Below, one piece after another: positions 17,719 to 26,638 of a DNA stretch of 64,000 nt (position 1 is its first letter; every line of letters begins with the position of its first letter). Position numbers and translations under genes: made by a program. Location: contig NZ_JAFEUL010000008.1 in NCBI RefSeq assembly GCF_016901225.1, forward strand, positions 62,001 to 126,000. Reading direction: 5' to 3'. Origin of the DNA: Actibacterium sp. 188UL27-1. GTDB lineage: Bacteria > Pseudomonadota > Alphaproteobacteria > Rhodobacterales > Rhodobacteraceae. The notes beneath the pieces are model-generated. The model ran no database searches, was not told where the DNA came from, and saw only the letters and a program-made list of their open reading frames with translations.

Positions 17719-18765
17719 ATGACACCTAGATTGCTTGGCTTGATCGCCGGCGCTTCGATGGCGATCGGCGGTGCCGCATCGGCACAGGAAACGCTTGAGA
17801 TGACATCGGCGTTCGGGAAGAACCTGCCGATCCTTGGCACGGCTGCGCTTGATTTCGTTGATAAGATCAACGGCATCTCGGAAAGCGTTGAATTTGAACA
17901 TTTCGATCCAGGTGAATTGGTGCCCACGCTTGAGGCACTTGACGCCGTTTCCAACGGGTCGGTCGATGCGGCCTACACCACGTCGGGCTATTGGCAGGGC
18001 AAGATCACCTCGGCCTCCTTATTTGCGGCGGTGCCCTTTGGCCCCGAAGCGGGTGAGTTCATGGCGTGGATGCTCTACGATGACGGCCACACGCTGATGC
18101 AGCGGATGTATGACGAAAACGGCTATAACGTTCACGTACAGCCTTGCGGCATCATCGCACCGGAAACATCCGGCTGGTTTAAGAACGAGATCACGTCGAT
18201 GGCGGATCTTGAGGGCTTGAACATGAGGTTCTTCGGCCTGGGTGCCGAGGTGATGCAACGCCTGGGTGTCTCGACTTCACTACTGGCTGCGGGTGATATC
18301 TTCCCGGCCCTGGAGCGCGGCGCGATTGACGCGACCGAGTTCTCGATGCCGCGCATCGATGCGCGCTTGGGCTTCCACCAGATCGCCAAGTTCAACTATT
18401 TCCCCGGCTGGCACCAGCCTGCGACCATGTTTGAACTGCTGGTCAACAAAGATGCCTGGGACGACCTGGACGAGCGTGCGCAAAAGCAGATCGAGGTTGC
18501 GTGCCTAGCCAACATCACCACCAACTTGGCGGAGGGTGAGGCGACTAACTTTACCGCCATGGTCGAAAACACCGAAAAGAATGGTGTGACGATCAAGTCA
18601 TGGCCGCCAGAAATGCTCGCCAAGTTCGAAGAGACCTGGGATGAGGTTGCCGCCGAACTGGCCGAAGAAGACCCCTATTTCAAAGAGGTCTGGGCTGACT
18701 TGCAAGAGTTCCGCGAAGGCTATGCCACTTGGGGCAACACGATCTATCTGCCCCGTCCCCGCTAA
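17719..18765 (+). CDS. TRAP transporter solute-binding protein, TakP/DctP family
   Basis: Periplasmic binding protein of a TRAP importer, 348 residues from MTPRLLGLIAGASM with a Sec signal ending GGAASAQ. The family segment around residues 185-225 reads GLGAEVMQRLGVSTSLL, GDIFPALERGAIDATEF and YFPGWHQP, which resembles TakP-type proteins that bind 2-oxo or branched carboxylic acids. Substrate specificity cannot be read directly. The ATG at 17719 follows GGGGAGGAG; the longer frame from 17647 lacks a signal. The two permease genes follow. Confidence 0.88.
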   Translation: MTPRLLGLIAGASMAIGGAASAQETLEMTSAFGKNLPILGTAALDFVDKINGISESVEFEHFDPGELVPTLEALDAVSNGSVDAAYTTSGYWQGKITSASLFAAVPFGPEAGEFMAWMLYDDGHTLMQRMYDENGYNVHVQPCGIIAPETSGWFKNEITSMADLEGLNMRFFGLGAEVMQRLGVSTSLLAAGDIFPALERGAIDATEFSMPRIDARLGFHQIAKFNYFPGWHQPATMFELLVNKDAWDDLDERAQKQIEVACLANITTNLAEGEATNFTAMVENTEKNGVTIKSWPPEMLAKFEETWDEVAAELAEEDPYFKEVWADLQEFREGYATWGNTIYLPRPR

Positions 18766-18785
18766 GGGTTCCGGCACGATGTTGG

Positions 18786-18813
18786 CCGTGGGCGCGTTGA
18801 GTAGCGCCCGCGG
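18786..18813 (+). terminator. Hairpin between TRAP binding protein and permease
   Basis: CCGTGGGCGC at 18786 pairs with GCGCCCGCGG at 18804 (10 bp, one G-U) around an 8-nt loop. There is no strong T-run. It lies just after the binding-protein stop and before the small permease, so it may stabilise the upstream mRNA or attenuate the permeases. Confidence 0.5.
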
Positions 18814-18855
18814 CGTCATGCGCATTCAACAATAAAAATCAAAAGGGCGGGGGCC

Positions 18856-19707
18856 ATGGAAGATCCCGACAAGCTTGTGCAACTCTACGATCCCGGTGAA
18901 GTGGGGCGGGAGGAACATAACGGTGGTGACCGGTTTGTCGTCGGCGTGGCCAACGTGGTGGCTTGGCTTTTTCCCGCCTTGATGCTGGCCATCTGCACGC
19001 AGGTCGTGTTGCGGACCTTCGGGCGCTACCGTGATGCCTGGGCGGATACGCCCGTCCTGGCCAATCTTGCGATGATCGGGAACCAGGCCTGGCTGGATGA
19101 CTTGCAATGGTGGATCTACGGGTTCGCTTGCTTGGTCGGCATCGCCTACGCGATCACCACCAACAGCCATGTGCGGGTTGATATCTTTTACGACAACTTC
19201 GATGGCCGTAAAAAGAACCGGATCGACATGTTCGCGCTTGGCTGGCTGCTTATGCCATTCCTTGTTTTGTGCTGGGATATCACGGTCCATTACGCGGCGA
19301 GTTCCGTCGCGGCTTGGGAAGGGTCCGACAGCCCGAATGGCTTGCACAATCTATGGGCGCTCAAGATCGCCATGAACTTGTGTTTCCTGCTGATGTTCGT
19401 GGCTGCCTATTCGGCGTTTCGGCGCTATCTGGCCCGCAATGTCGAACCGACCCTGTGGCGGCAAATGCTGTATGCCCTGCCCACAACGTTTTTCCTGATC
19501 AACCTTGCGATTTACTATGCCTTGTACTGGTTCGTCCGGTTCACCGGCGGGGCGGATCTGAACCCCCGCCGTGTGACGCGCGAACCTGTTTTCGGAGAGC
19601 TAGAGATTGGAGCGCAGGAAATTGAATACACGATCATCGCCTCCACCGTTGCGACAATTGCCGCGATCCTGATTGCCCGTGCCCTGTCCGGCCGGAAGGA
19701 GGCGTAG
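18856..19707 (+). CDS. TRAP transporter small permease (DctQ type)
   Basis: 283 residues with four main hydrophobic segments, in line with the DctQ subunit that pairs with the large TRAP permease: VVAWLFPALMLAICTQVVL, YGFACLVGIAYAI, LGWLLMPFLVLCWDI and LKIAMNLCFLLMF, plus a further segment near FFLINLAIYYALYW. It is longer than the usual 160-200 residues, with extra soluble loops. The family mark HVRVDIFYDNF is visible. The gene ends 3 bp before the large permease. Confidence 0.85.
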   Translation: MEDPDKLVQLYDPGEVGREEHNGGDRFVVGVANVVAWLFPALMLAICTQVVLRTFGRYRDAWADTPVLANLAMIGNQAWLDDLQWWIYGFACLVGIAYAITTNSHVRVDIFYDNFDGRKKNRIDMFALGWLLMPFLVLCWDITVHYAASSVAAWEGSDSPNGLHNLWALKIAMNLCFLLMFVAAYSAFRRYLARNVEPTLWRQMLYALPTTFFLINLAIYYALYWFVRFTGGADLNPRRVTREPVFGELEIGAQEIEYTIIASTVATIAAILIARALSGRKEA

Positions 19708-19710
19708 ATC

Positions 19711-21159
19711 ATGTTTCTTCTCGAAGCGCTGTCGAACATCCTCACACTGAACCAATTTGCCGTCTTGGCGATCTTTGTCACCTTTATCTACATGCTGTTC
19801 CGCGGCATCCCGGTGGCCTTTGCCTTGGTCGGTGTCAGCCTGATTTTCGTGCTGATTGCCGAGATCTTTCTGGACCCCTATCGCTCGCTTTTTCGTGACG
19901 TGATCGAATTTGATCGCACGGGCCTGGATTATCAACGTCTGGCCGCCCTGTCGGGGCGCCTATTCGGCAATATCGTCAAGAACCCGGTCCTGGTGGCCTT
20001 GCCGATGTTCATCTTCATGGGCCTGATGCTGGACCAGTCCGGTGTGGCCCAGCGGATGATGCACGCCATGCAAAAACTGTTTGGCGGGTTGCGCGGCGGT
20101 CTGTCCCTAACGGTCATGTTGATCGGGATCATCCTGGCTGCGTCCACCGGTGTGATCGGGGCGTCGGTTACGCTGCTCGGCGTGATGGCGCTGCCTGCGA
20201 TGATGAAGCAGAACTACTCCAAAACCATGGCTACCGGCACCATCGCAAGTGCCGGCACGCTTGGGATCTTGATCCCGCCATCGATCATGCTGGTGATCAT
20301 GTCGGATCAACTGGCCATTTCCCTGGGCGATCTGTTCATGGGGGCGTTGTTTCCCGGTCTGATCCTTGGGGGGCTTTACATCCTGTTCATCGTGGCCTTT
20401 GGCCTTTTGTCCCCCAATTCCATGCCCGCGCCCGAAAAAACCGATGAGGTTGGCCTGGATGTCGTGTTGGAGGTGCTCAAGGCCGTCGTCCCGCCCATGT
20501 TCCTGATCCTGCTGGTCCTGGGGTCCATCTTTGCCGGTTTCGCCACACCGACGGAGGCCTCGGGCCTTGGCGCATTGGGGGCCACGCTGCTGGCAGGCGC
20601 GAATAACCGCCTCAACTTCAAGGTGTTGAAAGAGGTCAGCCGATCCACCCTCAACACCTCTGGCTACATCGTCGGTATCTTCCTGGCGGCCAACTTCTTT
20701 GCCTTTATCATGCGCCGCTATGGCGGGGACGAGATTGTCCAGGATCTGGTTCTGGGCTGGTTCACCAATCCTTATATGATCGTCGCGTTCATCCTGTTCA
20801 TTGTGTTCCTGCTGGGCTTCCTGCTGGACTGGATCGAGATCACGATCATTATCATGCCCCTGATGCTGCCGATTATCCAGGGCTTGGAACTGGCGGTGAA
20901 TGGCTATGACACGGTGCGGGATCCGGCTGTGGTATGGTTTGCGATCCTGGTCGCCGTGACATTGCAGACCTCGTTTCTGACCCCGCCCGTGGGATTTGCG
21001 CTGTTCTATCTGAAAGGGGTGTGCCCCCCCGGCATCTCGCTCAGCCACATATACAGGGGTATCATCCCATTTGTTTTGCTTCAGATTTTGGGCCTGTCCA
21101 TCGTGTTCTACTTCCCGGAACTCACGACATGGCTGCCGGCGAAAGCATATGGAAATTAG
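19711..21159 (+). CDS. TRAP transporter large permease (DctM type)
   Basis: 482-residue multi-spanning membrane protein of the DctM family, which carries the sodium-coupled transport path. Family segments include FRGIPVAFALVGVSL near the start, MFIFMGLMLDQSG, AASTGVIGASVTLLG, GTLGILIPPSIMLVI and TPPVGFALFYLKGV near the end. It completes the operon with the binding protein at 17719 and DctQ at 18856, and a strong terminator follows. Cargo is unknown; the adjacent dehydrogenases suggest a carboxylate or sugar acid. Confidence 0.92.
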   Translation: MFLLEALSNILTLNQFAVLAIFVTFIYMLFRGIPVAFALVGVSLIFVLIAEIFLDPYRSLFRDVIEFDRTGLDYQRLAALSGRLFGNIVKNPVLVALPMFIFMGLMLDQSGVAQRMMHAMQKLFGGLRGGLSLTVMLIGIILAASTGVIGASVTLLGVMALPAMMKQNYSKTMATGTIASAGTLGILIPPSIMLVIMSDQLAISLGDLFMGALFPGLILGGLYILFIVAFGLLSPNSMPAPEKTDEVGLDVVLEVLKAVVPPMFLILLVLGSIFAGFATPTEASGLGALGATLLAGANNRLNFKVLKEVSRSTLNTSGYIVGIFLAANFFAFIMRRYGGDEIVQDLVLGWFTNPYMIVAFILFIVFLLGFLLDWIEITIIIMPLMLPIIQGLELAVNGYDTVRDPAVVWFAILVAVTLQTSFLTPPVGFALFYLKGVCPPGISLSHIYRGIIPFVLLQILGLSIVFYFPELTTWLPAKAYGN

Positions 21160-21170
21160 ATAGGCGCTAT

Positions 21171-21200
21171 GGATCGGGCCAACCCCGCTTGGCCCGATCC
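21171..21200 (+). terminator. Intrinsic terminator after TRAP operon
   Basis: GGATCGGGCCAA at 21171-21182 is the exact reverse complement of 21189-21200, with a 6-nt loop, followed by GCGTTTC. A 12-bp perfect GC-rich stem directly after the dctM stop supports a transcription terminator, although the T-tract is short. Confidence 0.75.
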
Positions 21201-21592
21201 GCGTTTCCCGTGCGTGTCGACACGGCAGACCGGCTGTCACACCAAAGATATGCGCAACTATAGCTGAGCGCCGATCACCCATATGATCCACAATGCAGTT
21301 GCGGAGCGAGGCGTTACCAAACCCAGCTGACCCAGCTCTGTAAATTCTTCCTCGGATCTGGCCCTTGTCCGATTTGAATTGACAGAGCGGTTTGGCGCAA
21401 ACGAGGCTGTGATATCGAAAGGGGCGTGCCGATGTCACAAAGCTCTGTCACAGCCGGGTGCGTATGCGCCGACCGCAGGGTCGCCATTCGTTTGGCGCAT
21501 TTGGTCATTGGCGCTCGCCGCGGGCGGGCGGCGCGGGGATCACCGCAGGGATAGGTTCACCTGTCGAAATCCCATTCCCCGGAGATCTTGTG
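21201..21592. other. Leader of the MttB-family gene
   Basis: About 390 bp without a gene. TGTCACA occurs twice, 13 bp apart, near 21434-21453, which could be a regulator site. I looked for a cobalamin or glycine riboswitch and saw neither core sequence. Confidence 0.3.
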
Positions 21593-23137
21593 ATGACTGA
21601 TACTGCGCGTGCCTCGAAATCCCGCCGTGCCGGAGGTCGCAAGGCGCGCCATGCCTTGCGCGCCGCCGCCCCGTCCCGCGACCGTCGCCCGATCCGGCCT
21701 GGTCTGGCCGGTGGGCAATACACCCCGCTCAGCGGCGATGACATTGCCGGCATCCATGCTGCGGCCTTGCAAGTGCTCGATGAGATCGGGCTGGCCGACG
21801 CACCACAAAGCGGCATCACCGCCATGAAAAGGGTTGGCGTGGTCCTGGGGGATGACGGTCGCTTGCGCTTCCCGGCGCAGGTCATTGAGACGGCCCTGCC
21901 ACAGACCACGCGAGACCTGACGCTGCATGGTCGCGACCCCGATCATGACCTGATCCTGAGCGGGGCAAATGTGCATTACGGAACAGCCGGTGCAGCGGTA
22001 CATCTGGTGGACGGCGTCACCGGCGCCTATCGCGATAGCACGTTGACGGATTTGCGCGACGCGGCTCTTCTGGTTCAATCACTTGAAAACGTGCACTTTT
22101 TCCAACGACCGATGGTGGCGCGTGACATCACTGACAACCGTTTGCTGGACCTGAATACGATCTATGCCAGCGCTTCGGGGACGACCAAGCACATCGGAAC
22201 CAGTTTTGTCGAAGCCTCCCATGTGCATGATGCCGTGCCCATGCTGCATTGCCTTGCGGGCAGTGAAGTCGGTTGGCTGACGCGGCCCTTTGTTCTGCAA
22301 TCGAACTGTTTTGTCGTCCCGCCGCTAAAATTCGCCACCGAAAGTTGCGAGGCGATGGAGGCGGCGATCAAGGTCGGGATGCCGGTTTTGCTTTTGAGCG
22401 CGGGGCAGGCGGGGGCGACCGCACCCGTCACCCTGGCGGGTGCCGTGGTGCAGGCGGTTGCCGAATGTCTGGCGGGCCTGGTGTATGTTCATGCCATAAG
22501 CCCCGGACATCCCACGGTTTTTGGTACATGGCCTTTTGTCAGCGATCTGCGGACAGGGGCGATGTCTGGCGGATCGGGGGAGCAGGCCTTGTTGACCGGG
22601 GCCTGCGCACAAATGCACCATTTCTATGGTCTGTCCGGCGGGGCCGCGGCGGGGATTGCTGATAGCAAGCTGCCCGATATGCAGGCCGGGTGGGAGCAGG
22701 CGATTAGCAATGTCATGGCCGGACTATCGGGGCTGAACATGGTGTATGAAGCCGTCGGCATGCATGCTTCGCTGTTGGGATTTTGCCATGAAAGCCTGAT
22801 ACTTGGCGATGATATGCTGGGTCAGGCCCTGCGCTGTGTGCGGGGGATCGAGGTCAATGATGACACCCTTGGCATCGAAGCGATGCGCGCCACCTGTCTG
22901 GGCGGGCCCGGTCACTACCTTGGCAGTGCCGAGACGCTTGCGCGCATGGAGCGGGACTATGTCTATCCCAACCTCGCCGACCGAACGTCCCCTGGCGAAT
23001 GGGAGCAGAATGGCGCGCCCGATCTGGTGCAAAAGGCGGCCCTGCGTAAGGCTGATATCCTATCGCAAGCGCGGTCCCAGATCCCACCTGACCAGGACCG
23101 CTGGATCCGCGACCGATATGACATCGTGTTGCCGTGA
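21593..23137 (+). CDS. Trimethylamine methyltransferase (MttB) family protein, non-pyrrolysine
   Basis: 514 residues of the MttB superfamily, enzymes that move a methyl group from a quaternary or tertiary amine to a corrinoid protein. The TIM-barrel parts are recognisable (TPLSGDDIAGIHAAALQVLDEIG, YGTAGAAVHLVDG, GGAAAGIADSKLPD). The frame is open throughout with no in-frame TAG, so it lacks the pyrrolysine of true MttB and belongs to the glycine-betaine-like or other non-Pyl group. The N-terminus is basic (KSRRAGGRKARHALR), an extension often seen in marine alphaproteobacterial copies. No corrinoid protein gene is next to it. The ATG at 21593 follows GGAG. Confidence 0.82.
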   Translation: MTDTARASKSRRAGGRKARHALRAAAPSRDRRPIRPGLAGGQYTPLSGDDIAGIHAAALQVLDEIGLADAPQSGITAMKRVGVVLGDDGRLRFPAQVIETALPQTTRDLTLHGRDPDHDLILSGANVHYGTAGAAVHLVDGVTGAYRDSTLTDLRDAALLVQSLENVHFFQRPMVARDITDNRLLDLNTIYASASGTTKHIGTSFVEASHVHDAVPMLHCLAGSEVGWLTRPFVLQSNCFVVPPLKFATESCEAMEAAIKVGMPVLLLSAGQAGATAPVTLAGAVVQAVAECLAGLVYVHAISPGHPTVFGTWPFVSDLRTGAMSGGSGEQALLTGACAQMHHFYGLSGGAAAGIADSKLPDMQAGWEQAISNVMAGLSGLNMVYEAVGMHASLLGFCHESLILGDDMLGQALRCVRGIEVNDDTLGIEAMRATCLGGPGHYLGSAETLARMERDYVYPNLADRTSPGEWEQNGAPDLVQKAALRKADILSQARSQIPPDQDRWIRDRYDIVLP

Positions 23138-23215
23138 ACGGGCCGCGCACCCCAGAAAATCGGTTGCCGCAACAGATTTGCCTTAGGGTGTTGATTTTAC
23201 GGGAAAACCCGGATG

Positions 23216-23252
23216 CACAAACCATACATAATCGATACACAAACCATACATA
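23216..23252. repeat. Two 15-bp direct repeats, 22-bp period
   Basis: CACAAACCATACATA occurs at 23216-23230 and 23238-23252. A 22-bp period equals two helical turns, so they may be tandem binding sites. A perfect CACATCGATGTG palindrome follows at 23261-23272. They lie in the 404-bp gap between the MttB gene and the membrane-protein gene. Confidence 0.5.
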
Positions 23253-23502
23253 CGAAGATGCACATCGATGTGGTTTCTGTGGTGCCGATGAAGCTTATGT
23301 GCCGGTTTCGAGGACCTTAGCTCCGATGCCCAGCAAACAGGTCTCGGGCAGGCTGAATCGGAAGGTATTTTGACACCCCTATCGATCCGCAAGACCCGAG
23401 GGCGCCTATAGTATTTCGGGTATCCGGCGAAACGCGATTGGTGGGCCGTCACTTTGGCATTTCGCAAGGCTTTGACCAGCCCGCCACAATCCAGCCATAA
23501 TT

Positions 23503-23523
23503 AATTGAGAGTGGTTCTCATAA
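23503..23523. promoter_or_regulatory. Fur-box-like palindrome
   Basis: TGAGA and TCTCA flank five bases (GTGGT) at 23506-23520, and AT-rich bases continue on both sides. This resembles Fur-type iron boxes of the TGAGAATNATTCTCA kind. It sits about 20 bp before the start codon at 23542, a repressing position. Confidence 0.4.
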
Positions 23524-23541
23524 ACAGATGAGGATATCGCC

Positions 23542-24426
23542 GTGCTTTTATTCCGATCCATTCCACTATCCTTCCAACTGCTTTTGCCATTGCTGCTGAT
23601 CTATCCGCTGCTTCTTGTCGTGATGGTCTTGATCTGGGCTCTGTGCGCGTTTGTTGGGGGACTGGTCGCCGTCGTCAGCCCGGGCCTGGGTGCCATGATT
23701 GCCGCCTTGCCGATGGGGATCGGGTATATGCTGCCGCTCATGGTGGGCCTGCGGCTTGCGCTTCAGGCCAGAGGTCTGAAGATCGAGACGGGCTATGGAC
23801 CATTGATCTGGGGCGCCTTGGGATATGGGTTTCTGGAAGGCATCTTCCTGGTGGCCATGACCACCATGGTCGGCTTCATGACCCAGACAAGCCTGCCGAC
23901 GATCATTGGTTTCTTTCATGCCATCTCGTCCTTGAGCATCCCAAGCTGGGTTTATGCACCGTTGATTTTTTACACTGTCTTTGGCTCTTTCCTGGCCTTC
24001 TGCCTGTTCCGGGCGGCATTGCTGCCAAGCCTGGCTAGTGCGTCGATCGGGCGGGATCCCGACGGGCAGGCCCACACACCGTTGCGCGGGTTTGGCACGC
24101 GGCTGTCTGTGATGTTTGGGGTTGTCGTGCTGTCTTGGGTGACGATGGTCCTGACGGCCCCGGTCATATTCTGGGGGCTGGATGCGTTGCAGGCCGTTTT
24201 GCCCGAAGATATCGACGAAGGATGGGGCGGGCTGTTTCCGTGGTATCAATTGCTGGCGCTTGCACTGCTGATGCTTTGGCCGACAGCCATGCAAGCGGCG
24301 GCGGGCGCGTTGTGGTATCAGGAGAGCCGGGCGGCGGGGCCAATCCCCATGCCAGGCTTGCAGCGGTCATTGTCAGAGGATCAACCTACGGATCTGCGCG
24401 CGCTTCGCAAAAGTCGTATGAAGTAG
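23542..24426 (+). CDS. Multi-spanning membrane protein, unknown function
   Basis: 294 residues starting at GTG (preceded by GAGGATATC). About seven hydrophobic segments are visible, among them LLLIYPLLLVVMVLIWALCAF, MIAALPMGIGYMLPLMVG, IFLVAMTTMVGFM, FYTVFGSFLAFCLF, VVVLSWVTMVLTAPVIFW and LLALALLMLWPTAMQAA. The C-terminal 35 residues are polar. The family is not recognised. A Fur-like palindrome precedes it, so metal-dependent expression is possible but unproven. It ends 17 bp from the convergent bhcR gene. Confidence 0.65.
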   Translation: MLLFRSIPLSFQLLLPLLLIYPLLLVVMVLIWALCAFVGGLVAVVSPGLGAMIAALPMGIGYMLPLMVGLRLALQARGLKIETGYGPLIWGALGYGFLEGIFLVAMTTMVGFMTQTSLPTIIGFFHAISSLSIPSWVYAPLIFYTVFGSFLAFCLFRAALLPSLASASIGRDPDGQAHTPLRGFGTRLSVMFGVVVLSWVTMVLTAPVIFWGLDALQAVLPEDIDEGWGGLFPWYQLLALALLMLWPTAMQAAAGALWYQESRAAGPIPMPGLQRSLSEDQPTDLRALRKSRMK

Positions 24427-24443
24427 CCGTGCGCCCCGTGGCG

Positions 24444-25256
24444 TCAGGTTTCCGGGGCGCCAAGGTTGATGGACAGGTCCCGGGCGGCCTTGGTCACGAC
24501 CCAGCCCACGGATTTGGCGCGCCCTTCGGTCATGCGACTGACGGGGCCTGAGACGGAGAGGCCGGCCACGGCCTCTCCCAATGCGTTGAAGACCGGGGCA
24601 GCGACGCAGCGCATGCCGCTGGCGCGTTCCTCGTTATCCAGGGCGTAACCCCGACTGCGGATCGCGGACAGGTCGACGCGCAGGTTATCCGGGTTGGTGA
24701 TGGTGTGGGGTGTGAACCCTTCAAGCGGTCCGGCCTTTAGAAATTCATCAAGCCGGTCCGCATCCGCATGGGCCAAGAGCGCCTTGCCGATCCCCGATGC
24801 GTGCAACGGCGACAAGGTGCCGGGCGGAAAGAAGGCGCGGATCGAGGCATGGGTTTCGACCTGGCTGACAAACATGACATGTGTCCCGCGTTCCACGCCC
24901 AGATTGGCTGTCTCGCCCGTGGCCTGCATGAGTTCGCGCATATAGGGCCGCGCGCGTTCCACGACGGAGGTGCGTCGCAGGAAGCTGGAGCCGATCAGAA
25001 ATGCCTTTGGCCCGACCATCCAGGTTTGCGATACCGGATCCATCTCGGTAATGCCGCGGCCTTCGAGGGTCACCAGGACGCGGTAGACGGTGGCGGGGGA
25101 CTGGCTCAACCGCTCTGCGACATCACTGAGGGTGAGACCTTCGAAGCCCGCCAGCTCTTCAAGGATCATCATGGCGCGGTCCAGGGCCTGGATCGTGTTC
25201 TGCTCGGTCTTGTCGTTGAAGGCGCGAGGGCGTCCGCGGCTGCGTTTTTCGGTCAT
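24444..25256 (-). CDS. bhcR: IclR-family regulator of the beta-hydroxyaspartate cycle
   Basis: 270 residues. The N-terminal winged helix of IclR type is clear (IQALDRAMMILEELAGFEGLTLSDVAERL, SPATVYRVLVTLEGRG), followed by the effector domain (RPYMRELMQATGETANLGVERG, HASGIGKALLA, GYALDNEERASGMRCVAAPVF). Divergent position next to bhcABCD matches the known arrangement, where BhcR controls the cluster and senses glyoxylate. The ATG at 25256 (MTEKRSRGRPRAF) is chosen because the AT-rich upstream part belongs to the promoter. Confidence 0.9.
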   Translation of the reverse strand: MTEKRSRGRPRAFNDKTEQNTIQALDRAMMILEELAGFEGLTLSDVAERLSQSPATVYRVLVTLEGRGITEMDPVSQTWMVGPKAFLIGSSFLRRTSVVERARPYMRELMQATGETANLGVERGTHVMFVSQVETHASIRAFFPPGTLSPLHASGIGKALLAHADADRLDEFLKAGPLEGFTPHTITNPDNLRVDLSAIRSRGYALDNEERASGMRCVAAPVFNALGEAVAGLSVSGPVSRMTEGRAKSVGWVVTKAARDLSINLGAPET

Positions 25257-25307
25257 TTTCGATGCGATCTTTGATGTCTTTGTTTGATTGTGAAAGCAAC
25301 TTTCGCT

Positions 25308-25359
25308 TTGTGAAAAAATCAAACTACTGAAATCATTATAGTTCTTTATTTTTTCACAA
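25308..25359. promoter_or_regulatory. Inverted repeat in bhcR-bhcA promoter region
   Basis: TTGTGAAAAAAT at 25308-25319 is the exact reverse complement of 25348-25359. Another TTGTGAAAG with an imperfect CTTTCGC partner lies just upstream (about 25288-25306). The region is much more AT-rich than its surroundings. These TTGTGAAA elements are the best candidates for BhcR binding sites. Confidence 0.55.
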
Positions 25360-25438
25360 TGCAAAAAATAAATTCAAAAAAATTGGTGATTGAGGCGGGC
25401 TCGGTTATCACCAGCACAGATTTATAGGGAGAGAGATC

Positions 25439-26632
25439 ATGAGCCTGCAGAATCCGGTATTCATTCCTGGCCCGACCAACATCCCCGAGGCCCTTCGCAA
25501 AGCCTGTGACATGCCGACGGTCGATCACCGGTCCTCATTGTTTGCCGAGATCCTGCAACCAGCACTGGCCGGGGTGAAACAGGTCCTGAAGACCCGAAAA
25601 GGCGAAGTTGTCATTTTTCCGGCAACTGGCACCGGCGGTTGGGAAGCGGCGTTGGCGAATACGCTCAGCCCCGGCGATATGGTGCTGGCCGGTCGGAACG
25701 GCATGTTTTCTCACCGCTGGATCGACATGTGCAACCGCTTCGGTCTGGAGATCGAAGTGCTGGACCATGGTTGGGGCGAGGGCCTTTCGGCGGAGCGATA
25801 TCGCGCGGCGCTTCGGTCTGACACCGGCCATAAGATCAAGGCTGTGCTTGCAACCCATAACGAGACCGCCACCGGTGTTGTGTCGAATATCGCGGCGATC
25901 CGGGCAGCGTTGGATGCGGTTGAGCATCCGGCGCTGCTGCTGGTCGATGGTGTCAGCTCCATCGGGTCTATGGATTTTCGTATGGACGACTGGGGCGTGG
26001 ATATTGCCGTCACTGGGTCGCAAAAGGGTTTCATGATGCCCGCTGGCCTGTCCATTGTCGGCATAAGCCAGAAAGCGTTGAAGCACATGGATGCGGCTGC
26101 ATTGCCGCGTTGCTTCTTTGATTTCCGGGACATGCTGAATGGGTATGCGAATAACGGCTATCCCTACACGCCCAATGTCGGTCTGCTGAACGGGCTAAAG
26201 CTGGCGACCGGTATGCTGTTGGATGAAGGTCTGGAGCATGTCTTTGACCGGCACACCCGGATTGCGTCGGGTGTTCGGGCAGCGGTAACGGGCTGGGGGT
26301 TGCATCTCTGTGCGCAGCGGCCTGAATGGCAGTCGGATACCGTCAGCGCCATCTTGGTGCCCGACGGGTTCAATGCGACCGATATCGTGACCCGCGCGGC
26401 CGAGGTTTACGGCACGGCGTTCGGCACGGGGCTGGGTGAGGTTGCGGGCAAGGTTTTCCGTATCGGGCATCTGGGGATGTTGACCGAAGGAATGGCCCTG
26501 CAAGGGATTGCTACGGCAGAGATGGTGATGGCCGACCACGGTGTGCCGATCACGCTGGGATCAGGCGTTGCAGCGGCGCAAGAGGTCTATCGTGGCCATC
26601 TGGGTGCGGCCTTGCAGATCGCAGCGGAGTAA
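25439..26632 (+). CDS. bhcA: Aspartate-glyoxylate aminotransferase
   Basis: First enzyme of the beta-hydroxyaspartate cycle: it transfers the amino group of aspartate to glyoxylate, giving oxaloacetate and glycine. 397 residues of class V PLP aminotransferases, often mislabelled serine-glyoxylate aminotransferase. Visible: FIPGPTNIPEALRKA at the N-terminus, ATGTGGWEAAL at the phosphate site, the internal aldimine Asp (LLVDGVSSIG) and the Schiff-base Lys in TGSQKGFMMPAG. It is followed after 6 bp by bhcB. Confidence 0.95.
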   Translation: MSLQNPVFIPGPTNIPEALRKACDMPTVDHRSSLFAEILQPALAGVKQVLKTRKGEVVIFPATGTGGWEAALANTLSPGDMVLAGRNGMFSHRWIDMCNRFGLEIEVLDHGWGEGLSAERYRAALRSDTGHKIKAVLATHNETATGVVSNIAAIRAALDAVEHPALLLVDGVSSIGSMDFRMDDWGVDIAVTGSQKGFMMPAGLSIVGISQKALKHMDAAALPRCFFDFRDMLNGYANNGYPYTPNVGLLNGLKLATGMLLDEGLEHVFDRHTRIASGVRAAVTGWGLHLCAQRPEWQSDTVSAILVPDGFNATDIVTRAAEVYGTAFGTGLGEVAGKVFRIGHLGMLTEGMALQGIATAEMVMADHGVPITLGSGVAAAQEVYRGHLGAALQIAAE

Positions 26633-26638
26633 GCGGCC

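Noticed and set aside
20107-21438. 443-codon open frame antisense to the TRAP large permease
   Set aside because: Shadow frame of a GC-rich gene: low-complexity, His/Gln/Asp-rich translation with no domain, while the sense strand is a clear DctM.
21201-21592. Cobalamin or glycine riboswitch upstream of the MttB-family gene
   Set aside because: None of the conserved core sequences of either class could be found.
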